Source: Flavobacteriaceae bacterium (GTDB taxonomy: Bacteria > Bacteroidota > Bacteroidia > Flavobacteriales > Flavobacteriaceae). Taken from it: a stretch of DNA of 40,675 bases. This document shows positions 7,770 to 13,607 of the stretch, piece after piece (the stretch's first letter is position 1; each line of letters opens with the position of its first letter). Made by a program: the position numbers and the translations under genes. The notes beneath the pieces are model-generated. The model saw nothing but the letters and a program-made list of their open reading frames with translations. It was not told the DNA's origin and made no database searches. The stretch spans positions 1 through 40,675 of the forward strand of contig QXZA01000010.1 of assembly GCA_009886625.1 (NCBI GenBank), read 5' to 3'.

Positions 7770-7895
7770 AAGATAAAAGGATTAGCGCTTGAATTTGCAA
7801 CCAAAAATTTGGAAAATATTAAGGTGATTTCAGGAACAGTTTCTAAAAATAGTCTCTGGGTCTTTTATGATCTACTTCTAGATTTTGTAACATAA
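7770..7895 (+). other. In-frame open fragment after the HTH gene
   Basis: Directly after the TAA at 7767-7769 the same frame stays open for 41 codons and ends at TAA 7893-7895; it reads protein-like (ALEFATKNLENIKVISG, then NSLWVFYDLLLDF). It has no start codon of its own near the beginning. It could be the former C-terminus of the HTH protein, cut off by a nonsense change, or a fragment of an unrelated gene. I do not recognise the family. Confidence 0.25.
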
Positions 7896-7926
7896 TTAGA
7901 GCAAACCTAAGACTCTTATACCCTTG

Positions 7927-7998
7927 AAAAATAAAAATCCTACAGAAGAGGGATTTGAGAATTCATCTACGGCTTCTAGCCTTATTGTGATAAGATTT
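7927..7998 (-). ncRNA. tracrRNA-like gene of decayed type II-C CRISPR-Cas
   Basis: Read on the minus strand the segment shows the parts of a type II-C tracrRNA in order. First comes an anti-repeat ending ATCTTATCACAAT (7996-7984). It is followed without gap by AAGGCTAGAAGCCG (7983-7970), the short nexus hairpin with stem GGCT/AGCC; the junction ACAATAAGGC is the same as in the Neisseria meningitidis tracrRNA, as I recall it. A spacer GTAGATGAATTCTC leads to a terminator hairpin AAATCC/GGATTT (7956-7951 with 7940-7935) and a T-rich tail to 7927. It points away from the cas9 fragment, and a perfect -7 element sits at 8004-8011. About 72 nt long. No functional cas9 remains next to it. Confidence 0.72.
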
Positions 7999-8003
7999 AA
8001 AAA

Positions 8004-8011
8004 CAAATCTA
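8004..8011 (-). promoter_or_regulatory. -7 element for the tracrRNA-like gene
   Basis: TAGATTTG on the minus strand matches TAnnTTTG exactly and would start transcription near 7998, just at the anti-repeat. It lies 13 nt in front of the divergent cas9 fragment start. No -33 TTG at standard spacing is seen. Confidence 0.55.
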
Positions 8012-8024
8012 TAAATTTTTTAAT

Positions 8025-8333
8025 ATGCCTAATCTTTTAGGATTATCTATCGATGTAAATGGAATCGGCTAAGCGTTGCTTGATCAACAGAGTCTTCAAA
8101 TTAAGGCAATGGGTTCGAGGGTCTTTCCTGTTGGTTGTGAAAATTTTGTAGAACGAAAAACAGGATGGCTTTCACATAACCCAATTAAAGTATTGATGAA
8201 TTCCATTCGAAAATTGGAGTATAAAGATGAATTTAACCTATTTATAAAGCTCAAAAAACCTACGTATGAAGTAATTCCCTTTCGCAAATGCCCATGTATT
8301 GTTATGCTTTACTTAGAAAGTATTAAAAATTAA
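8025..8333 (+). pseudogene. Decayed 5' fragment of type II-C cas9
   Basis: From ATG 8025 the frame reads MPNLLGLSIDVNGIG, then an in-frame TAA (8070-8072), then ALLDQQSLQIKAMGSRVFPV and on to a stop at 8331-8333. Cas9 proteins begin with the RuvC-I motif ILGLDLGTNSIGWALV, followed in II-C members by a loop and a strand like I..MGSRIFPxG.E. The match is position by position: the stop replaces the Trp of IGWAL, and the catalytic Asp of LDLG is Ser (residue 8). Downstream, LSHNPIKVL corresponds to the SKNA.R segment before the bridge helix and RKCPC to the KMCPL end of it, now with most arginines lost. Only about 100 of over 1,000 codons remain; HNH and the rest are absent. TTG 8076 could open the distal part but a functional product is unlikely. 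Confidence 0.78.
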
Positions 8334-8372
8334 TGCTGAAGGCATTCATAACATTCATTAAATAAATATAGT

Positions 8373-8386
8373 GTTGTGGTTTGATT
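8373..8386 (+). CRISPR. Single CRISPR repeat-like remnant
   Basis: GTTGTGGTTTGATT lies 40 nt after the cas9 fragment. Many Bacteroidota type II-C repeats start GTTGTG (recollection, not a search). Its first 13 bases can pair with the anti-repeat of the tracrRNA-like gene with nine Watson-Crick pairs, two G-U pairs and two adjacent mismatches, which is the pattern of a repeat:anti-repeat duplex. No second copy or spacer array is present, so this is a solitary relic. The remaining gene-free bases to 8418 show nothing else. Confidence 0.4.
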
Positions 8387-8418
8387 GATTTTTTTGTGAA
8401 AGGGATTGCTTTCTCGTA

Positions 8419-8919
8419 TTAAAAGAGTTGAGTTCTAAATTCCCAAAGTATTTTTATGAAATAGTAGGCAAAGGCTAAGCCTATTAATAATTTTAAAAAG
8501 ACCCCTGTTAAGAAACCGATTAACGCACCAAAAGCAGCTTTTAAGGCCCCCTTTTTATTGTTTTGATTTACGTAAAGTTCCCCAAGAAAAGCACCGCAAA
8601 AAGGACCGATAATCAAACCAAAAGGCCCTAAAAATAGAATGCCAATAATAATCCCTAAACTACTTCCTACGGTACTTCCCCTTCCGCCACCAAATTTTTT
8701 GGCTCCCAATATAGGTATTATGTTATCCAACAGAAATATGAATAACGCAATGCAAAAACAGAGGATTAAAAAACGATTTTCAATTTTTACTATGGAAGAA
8801 AATCGAAGAAGAAATAATCCAAACCAAGATGTTAATGGTCCTGGAATAATAGGAAGAAAACTACCTGCTATTCCCAGTAAAATGAAAAACCCTGAAAACC
8901 CAATAATAAGTGCATCCAT
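8419..8919 (-). CDS. DUF456 family membrane protein
   Basis: A 166-aa very hydrophobic, glycine-rich protein with about four to five membrane segments. The opening GIAGSFLPIIPGPLTSWFG and the central GSSLGIIIGILFLGPFGLI plus GPFCGAFLGEL are hallmarks of DUF456 (PF04306), a family of unknown function with a pseudo-repeat structure. It starts at ATG 8919 and is transcribed alone, divergent from the lipoprotein gene at 9013. Confidence 0.88.
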   Translation of the reverse strand: MDALIIGFSGFFILLGIAGSFLPIIPGPLTSWFGLFLLRFSSIVKIENRFLILCFCIALFIFLLDNIIPILGAKKFGGGRGSTVGSSLGIIIGILFLGPFGLIIGPFCGAFLGELYVNQNNKKGALKAAFGALIGFLTGVFLKLLIGLAFAYYFIKILWEFRTQLF

Positions 8920-9012
8920 AAGCTAAAATTATCAATTTATCTCTAACCCATAACTGTATTAAAGAACAAATGAATAAAAAAATTGTAATTTTAATCCATA
9001 AAACTTTAATCC

Positions 9013-9504
9013 ATGCATTTTAATACAAAGCCTTTTTTGTTTTTGCTTATAAGCGTATCTTTTTTATCCTTAACCAGCTGTCATTTATTCGAATCAACTA
9101 TAGTTCCCAAGAGTGAAATTGTTGCTGCTTCAAAATGGTCGGATAAGGACCAATATCCAAAATTTGGAAGCTGTGAAGGCCTAGAACCTGAAGAAGAAAA
9201 AGAGTGTTTTGAATCTGTGATCACATCTGCAATCTTGGATTATATAAGTGAACAGGGGTGGATTGCTTCTGCAAATATTGATACTGAAGTTAATTTAAAT
9301 CTTTTGGTTGATCAAGACGGAATGATTTCCATGTCTTCTTTAGATGCTCCAGATTATGTTATTGAGGCGATTCCCAACCTTGAGGCTACTTTATACGAAG
9401 CAATAAATCTCATTCCACAAGCAGAAGCTGGAGTAAAGACAAATGTGGGTGTTTTAGTTACTACCTCATTTACATTACCCTTACGAATCTTTGCTCAGGA
9501 ATAG
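9013..9504 (+). CDS. Lipoprotein with TonB C-terminal-like domain
   Basis: A 163-aa exported protein. Residues 1-23 form a lipoprotein signal ending in the lipobox LTSC, so the mature protein starts at Cys 23 and should be acylated. The C-terminal 80 residues follow the pattern of the TonB C-terminal fold: LNLLVDQDGMISMSSLDAP, then a helix (LEATLYEAINLIP), then VLVTTSFTLPLRI. Such stand-alone domains are frequent in Bacteroidota envelopes. Two further cysteines (GSCEGL, EECF-like KECFES) may form a disulfide. The ruvC start is 5 nt after its stop, so the genes are likely cotranscribed. Confidence 0.7.
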   Translation: MHFNTKPFLFLLISVSFLSLTSCHLFESTIVPKSEIVAASKWSDKDQYPKFGSCEGLEPEEEKECFESVITSAILDYISEQGWIASANIDTEVNLNLLVDQDGMISMSSLDAPDYVIEAIPNLEATLYEAINLIPQAEAGVKTNVGVLVTTSFTLPLRIFAQE

Positions 9505-9509
9505 AATTG

Positions 9510-10064
9510 ATGCCTAATGAACAAATAATTCTTGGTGTAGACCCTGGAACAACCATTATGGGTTTTGGACTTATCAAAACAACCAAAACCAGTATGGAAC
9601 TAATTCAAATGCATGAGTTACATTTAAAAAAATATGATGACCATTTCCTTAAATTGGGAATAATCTTTAAACGAACTATAGAGCTCATTGAGGAATATCA
9701 CCCGGATGAGTTAGCCATCGAAGCTCCTTTTTTTGGAAAAAATGTTCAATCAATGTTAAAGTTGGGAAGAGCCCAAGGGGTCGCAATGGCTGCAGGATTG
9801 TCAAGAGAAATTCCCATTACTGAGTATTCTCCCAAAAAAATAAAGATGGCGATAACAGGAAATGGAAATGCTTCCAAAGAGCAAGTGGCAAAAATGCTTC
9901 AAGGTCTTTTGAAAATAAAAACGCTTCCTAAAAACTTGGACGCAACAGATGGTTTAGCTGCGGCAGTATGTCACTATTACAATCAAGGAACAGCTACTCA
10001 AGGGAAATCCTATACTGGATGGAGCGCTTTTGTAAATCAAAATCCCAAAAAAGTAAAATCATAA
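9510..10064 (+). CDS. ruvC: Holliday junction resolvase RuvC
   Basis: RuvC cleaves four-way junctions in recombinational repair with RuvAB. The RNase H-like active site is complete: Asp 11 in GVDPGT, Glu 71 in AIEAPFFGKN, and Asp 144/147 in LDATDGLAAAVCHYY. The protein is 184 aa from ATG 9510; a TTG directly before it (9507) is in frame but unnecessary. Length is slightly above the family norm because of a C-terminal tail of about 25 residues. It sits between a lipoprotein gene (5 nt) and hemW (24 nt) on the same strand. Confidence 0.96.
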   Translation: MPNEQIILGVDPGTTIMGFGLIKTTKTSMELIQMHELHLKKYDDHFLKLGIIFKRTIELIEEYHPDELAIEAPFFGKNVQSMLKLGRAQGVAMAAGLSREIPITEYSPKKIKMAITGNGNASKEQVAKMLQGLLKIKTLPKNLDATDGLAAAVCHYYNQGTATQGKSYTGWSAFVNQNPKKVKS

Positions 10065-10088
10065 ACACTATTTTTATTCTACTTGGCA

Positions 10089-11213
10089 ATGTCCAATTTA
10101 TATTTTCACTATCCCTTCTGTAAACAAGCATGTCATTATTGTAATTTTCATTTCTCTACTAATCAAAAACAGGTAGACCAAATGTGGCATAGTATGCAAC
10201 GAGAATTGGAAATTCGTTTTGATGAGGTGAAAGTTCCTTTGCAAAGTATTTATTTTGGGGGAGGATCTCCCTCTCTTTTGCCTCCAGATAAAATCGCTTC
10301 TTTACTTGACCAAGTGAAAACACAACATTCAATTCATGATTCCCTTGAAATCACAATGGAGGTAAATCCTGACGATGTAACAAGGGAATATTTAAAAGAA
10401 ATAAAGCAGGCAGGAGTAAATCGCTTAAGTCTAGGAATTCAATCTTTTCAAGAAAAGGATCTACAGCTTATGAATCGAGCGCACACGGTTGACCATGCTC
10501 TTAATGCCTTGGAGTGGGTTTCTGATATTTTTCTCAATTTTTCAATTGACCTTATCTACGGAATGCCAAATTCGACTTTGAAGGAATGGGAAGAAAATCT
10601 TAATAAAGCCCTTGAGTTTAATCCACCGCATATCTCAACCTATGCACTAACCGTAGAAGAAAAAACAGTTCTTTATCATCAAGTTGAAAAAGGAGAGGTA
10701 CATCTAGTCGATGAGGATGAAGTAAAAGCGCAGTACGATTTTATAAGAAACCGACTGGAAGAATTGAATTTCATAAATTATGAATTTTCAAATTTTGGAA
10801 AAGAAGGTTTTTTTTCGGTTAACAATCAAAATTATTGGAACGGTAGACCCTATATAGGAATTGGACCTTCAGCTCATAGTTATGATGGGGTATCGATTCG
10901 AAGTTGGAATGTGTCAAACAATCACAAATACATTAGCTCAATTGAAAAGGGAGAATTAGATAGAGAGGAAGAGTCTTTAAGCAAAAAAGATCAGTATAAC
11001 GAGTATGTAATGACGGGTCTGAGAAAAATAGAAGGCCTCTCACTGGAATATATTGAGCTCACATACGGTAAAATGTATGCTGCCTATTTCGAGGCTCAAG
11101 TATCTCGTCATCTAAAAGAAAGAAACTTTTTCTGGGATGGTGATTTTTTAAAAATCAACCCAAAATCAAAATTTTTAACAGACGGGCTAGCAGCTGATTT
11201 GTTTAAAATTTAA
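10089..11213 (+). CDS. hemW: Radical SAM heme chaperone HemW
   Basis: A 374-aa HemN-like protein of the HemW class. The cluster motif is YFHYPFCKQACHYCNF (CxxxCxxC with the following Phe), then GGGSPSLLP, EVNPDD, RLSLGIQSF and GIGPSAHSY, all conserved in HemW. HemW is a membrane-associated heme carrier rather than the coproporphyrinogen oxidase HemN, from which it differs by lacking the N-terminal extension and by this cluster context. I start at ATG 10089 (MSNLYFHYPF); the TTG at 10083 is an alternative two codons earlier. Confidence 0.93.
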   Translation: MSNLYFHYPFCKQACHYCNFHFSTNQKQVDQMWHSMQRELEIRFDEVKVPLQSIYFGGGSPSLLPPDKIASLLDQVKTQHSIHDSLEITMEVNPDDVTREYLKEIKQAGVNRLSLGIQSFQEKDLQLMNRAHTVDHALNALEWVSDIFLNFSIDLIYGMPNSTLKEWEENLNKALEFNPPHISTYALTVEEKTVLYHQVEKGEVHLVDEDEVKAQYDFIRNRLEELNFINYEFSNFGKEGFFSVNNQNYWNGRPYIGIGPSAHSYDGVSIRSWNVSNNHKYISSIEKGELDREEESLSKKDQYNEYVMTGLRKIEGLSLEYIELTYGKMYAAYFEAQVSRHLKERNFFWDGDFLKINPKSKFLTDGLAADLFKI

Positions 11214-11219
11214 GCAGCA

Positions 11220-12599
11220 TTATTTTTCGTTATACAAGGCTACATAGTGTCTGTAAAAATTAGGAATGGTATCAATTCCTTTAAAGAAATTAAAAAGACC
11301 ATAATGTTCATTTGGAGAATGAATTGCGTCACTATCAAGTCCAAAGCCCATTAAAATAGATTTTACTCCTAATTCTTTTTCAAACATAGGGACAATAGGA
11401 ATGCTTCCGCCACCTCTACTCGGAATCGGAGGAATACCAAAAGTTTCAAGGTAAGCTTTGTGAGCAGCTTGATATCCAATCGTCTCTGTAGGAGTTACAT
11501 ATGCATATCCTCCGTGGTGTTTCTCAACTTCTACAGTTACTCCTTCTGGTGCTAAAGATTTGAAATAAGTAGTAAACAAGTCGCTAATCTCATTCCATTC
11601 TTGACCAGGGACTAATCTCATGGATATTTTTGCATGTGCTTTACTGGCGATGACTGTTTTTGCACCTTCTCCTGTGTACCCTCCCCATATACCATTCACA
11701 TCTAATGTGGGACGGATGGTTCTTCTTTCTTCATTACTGTAACCTTCTTCTCCTTGAACTGCATTAATGCCAATAGAAGATTTGAATTCCTCAAGGTCAA
11801 AAGGGGCTTTGGCCATCTCATTGCGTTCCTCTTGTGAAAGTTCTTCCACACGATCATAAAATCCGGGTATGGTTATTTTTCGATTCTCATCGTGGAGTTT
11901 CGCAATCATTTCACATAATATGTTGATCGGATTAGCAACAGATCCTCCATACAGACCTGAGTGTAGATCACGATTGGGTCCGGTTACTATCACTTCCATA
12001 TAACTCAAGCCTCTCAGGCCTGTTGATATTGAGGGTTGAGTTTTAGAAATCATTCCAGTATCAGAAATTAAAATGACATCACATTTTAATTTTTCATTAT
12101 TGTTTCTGACAAAATCTTCTAAATTATCACTACCTACTTCTTCTTCTCCCTCGATCATAAATTTGATATTACAATCTATCGCTCCTTCACTCAGCATAAC
12201 TTCTAGTGCTTTTACGTGCATAAAAACTTGACCTTTATCATCACAGGCACCTCTAGCAAATACTGCCCCTTCGGGATGAATTTCCGTAGTTTTTATTACT
12301 GGCTCAAAAGGTGGACTGTCCCATAATTCGATTGGGTCAGGAGGTTGTACGTCATAGTGACCGTAAACAAGAATCGTGGGTAAGTTGGGATCCACTTTGT
12401 ATTCTCCATATACTATAGGATGACCAGGAGTCTCAATAATTTCAGTGTGCTTACAGCCTGCTTTTTGTAACGCATTGTTAACCCATTCAGCAGCAGTCTT
12501 TACATCGTTTTTATAGGCCGGATCCGCACTAACAGAGGGGATTTTTAAGAATTCCATCCATTCGTTTAAAAACCGTTTTTGAGTTAGTGATAAGTCCAT
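11220..12599 (-). CDS. M20 family dipeptidase
   Basis: A 459-aa cytosolic zinc peptidase of the M20/ArgE/DapE/CPG2 superfamily, close to the carnosinase-like dipeptidases. Zinc-binding and catalytic segments are readable: VYGHYDVQPPD (His ligand and adjacent Asp), ARGACDDKGQ (bridging Asp), EGEEEVGS (catalytic Glu and ligand Glu), LISDTGM (Asp ligand) and DAIHSPNEHY (last His). The insert from about residue 205 to 370 is the dimerisation domain, with RDLHSGLYGGSVANP as a typical element. No signal peptide is seen. It is converging on hemW, and divergent from the tRNA-Leu gene. Confidence 0.92.
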   Translation of the reverse strand: MDLSLTQKRFLNEWMEFLKIPSVSADPAYKNDVKTAAEWVNNALQKAGCKHTEIIETPGHPIVYGEYKVDPNLPTILVYGHYDVQPPDPIELWDSPPFEPVIKTTEIHPEGAVFARGACDDKGQVFMHVKALEVMLSEGAIDCNIKFMIEGEEEVGSDNLEDFVRNNNEKLKCDVILISDTGMISKTQPSISTGLRGLSYMEVIVTGPNRDLHSGLYGGSVANPINILCEMIAKLHDENRKITIPGFYDRVEELSQEERNEMAKAPFDLEEFKSSIGINAVQGEEGYSNEERRTIRPTLDVNGIWGGYTGEGAKTVIASKAHAKISMRLVPGQEWNEISDLFTTYFKSLAPEGVTVEVEKHHGGYAYVTPTETIGYQAAHKAYLETFGIPPIPSRGGGSIPIVPMFEKELGVKSILMGFGLDSDAIHSPNEHYGLFNFFKGIDTIPNFYRHYVALYNEK

Positions 12600-12679
12600 T
12601 TTTTTTGTCTTCTTGATTTATTTGTAAAGTTAACCAATGTATTTTTTTTAGAAGAGGAAATTTTATTGGAAAACTTAAT

Positions 12680-12687
12680 TATATTTG
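12680..12687 (+). promoter_or_regulatory. -7 element for tRNA-Leu
   Basis: TATATTTG is a perfect TAnnTTTG match ending 11 nt before the mature tRNA 5' end, so the primary transcript would start only a few bases before the tRNA. Confidence 0.55.
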
Positions 12688-12698
12688 TCCTCCCTAGA

Positions 12699-12780
12699 GC
12701 GGGTGTGGTGAAATTGGTAGACACGCTAGACTTAGGATCTAGTGCTTCGCGGCATGGGGGTTCGAGTCCCTTCACCCGCA
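12699..12780 (+). tRNA. tRNA-Leu (anticodon TAG)
   Basis: The acceptor stem GCGGGTG (12699-12705) pairs with CACCCGC (12773-12779), followed by discriminator A 12780; CCA is not encoded. The anticodon stem ctaga/tctag (12726-12730, 12738-12742) encloses the loop CTTAGGA with anticodon TAG at 12733-12735. The variable arm (tgc-ttcgc-ggca) is long as in class II tRNAs, and GGTTCGAGTCC forms the T arm. It reads CUN leucine codons. Confidence 0.97.
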
Positions 12781-12785
12781 CAATC

Positions 12786-12817
12786 AAAAAGCCAAGCCTT
12801 TGTTCTTGGCTTTTTTT
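12786..12817 (+). terminator. Intrinsic terminator after tRNA-Leu
   Basis: AAAAAGCCAAG (12786-12796) pairs with CTTGGCTTTTT (12805-12815), with an 8-nt loop and a T-tract to 12817. It follows the tRNA by 5 nt. The small membrane ORF beginning at 12823 lies behind it and would need its own promoter or read-through. Confidence 0.85.
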
Positions 12818-12822
12818 ATTTT

Positions 12823-13014
12823 ATGGGTCCAGAAATTCTCATTGCATTTTTTATGTTTCTTGGTCTCCTTTTTTGGGGGATGGTAAGGGCAATTTGGTGG
12901 GTGCTGAAAAAAATTTTAAACTTTATTTTTATTCCTTGGATGTACATCACTAATTACATTCGAACACGTTTTTGGGACCTACCCAAGCGAGAGAAAGGCA
13001 ACGATCTTTTTTGA
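12823..13014 (+). CDS. Small membrane protein, 63 aa
   Basis: From ATG 12823 a 63-aa product with a hydrophobic helix at residues 3-23 (ILIAFFMFLGLLFWGMV), a second amphipathic or membrane stretch (WWVLKKILNFIFIPWMYI) and a basic tail ending KREKGNDLF. The same frame is open back into the tRNA gene (12742), but that part cannot be coding. Length and composition look like a real small membrane protein, though I recognise no family and see no clear promoter behind the tRNA terminator. Confidence 0.5.
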   Translation: MGPEILIAFFMFLGLLFWGMVRAIWWVLKKILNFIFIPWMYITNYIRTRFWDLPKREKGNDLF

Positions 13015-13084
13015 CAAAAATTTCATTATGATTTTGTCAAGAAACAGCTTTTATACTTTTTAGTATTATTGTAAAAATTTCAAT

Positions 13085-13378
13085 ATGAAATCTTTGAATG
13101 AAAATTGGTTTGCTTTTACGTTAGTTGCCATTGTGTTTGGTCTTTTAGGATTTTTATTAGGAAGACAAGGAGGATACAACAAATGCCAAATAATGGACAT
13201 GCCTCATGGTATGCATATTAAAAAAATGCAGGATATGAAAAAAGGGGTAAATGTGTTTATGTTTAAATCAGATGAAATAATGGAAGGAGAAGAAGGATTT
13301 GAAATTGAAATAGACACAATTCAATCTGAAGGAGAACGACAAATTAGAGTAAGTATAATAACAGATAAAGAGGAATAA
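13085..13378 (+). CDS. Membrane-anchored hypothetical protein, 97 aa
   Basis: A short protein with one N-terminal membrane helix (about residues 8-27, FAFTLVAIVFGLLGFLLGR) and an acidic extracytoplasmic or cytoplasmic domain rich in Met and Lys (MPHGMHIKKMQDMKKGV) ending in EIEIDTIQSEGERQIRVSI. One Cys (NKCQIMDMPH) and a cluster of Met/His residues (MDMPHGMH) are suggestive of copper or other metal contact, which is speculation. No family recognised. It is convergent with the CDGSH gene. Confidence 0.65.
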   Translation: MKSLNENWFAFTLVAIVFGLLGFLLGRQGGYNKCQIMDMPHGMHIKKMQDMKKGVNVFMFKSDEIMEGEEGFEIEIDTIQSEGERQIRVSIITDKEE

Positions 13379-13412
13379 TTTTTTCACTTCCCTTTTGTTA
13401 AGTTCCAACATT

Positions 13413-13607
13413 CTACTTTGGAAGTGATTCAATCTCATTATGCGCCCCATCACAAAAAGGTAGCTTCTGAGATCTTCCACAGCCACAAAGGGTAAAACGA
13501 TCACCATGAGGGATCTCCTTTCCCTCTTCATCGGTTAGTTTTATGTGTCCATTGATTACAATCTGTCCTTTGGACTTCCTAAAAATATGTGTTCTTTCGT
13601 CTTTCAT
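13413..13607 (-). CDS. CDGSH iron-sulfur domain protein
   Basis: A 64-aa protein carrying a single CDGSH-type 2Fe-2S binding motif: CGCGRSQKLPFCDGAH, with Cys 41, Cys 43, Cys 52 and His 56 as ligands (C-x-C-x2-S-x3-P-x-C-D-G-x-H). Single-motif bacterial members are thought to be redox or cluster-handling proteins. The start ATG (13607) overlaps the stop of the upstream DUF885 gene by 4 nt, so the two are cotranscribed and translationally coupled. An 8-bp inverted repeat (13384-13391/13420-13427) overlaps its end but lacks a T-tract. Confidence 0.93.
   Translation of the reverse strand: MKDERTHIFRKSKGQIVINGHIKLTDEEGKEIPHGDRFTLCGCGRSQKLPFCDGAHNEIESLPK

Noticed and set aside
7300-8420. A functional CRISPR array or complete CRISPR-Cas system.
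   Set aside because: Only one repeat-like sequence and a short, stop-interrupted cas9 fragment exist; there are no spacers and no cas1 or cas2.
12742-13014. Open frame of 90 codons starting inside the tRNA-Leu gene.
   Set aside because: The first 27 codons lie in the tRNA and its terminator. Only the part from ATG 12823 is kept as a possible gene.
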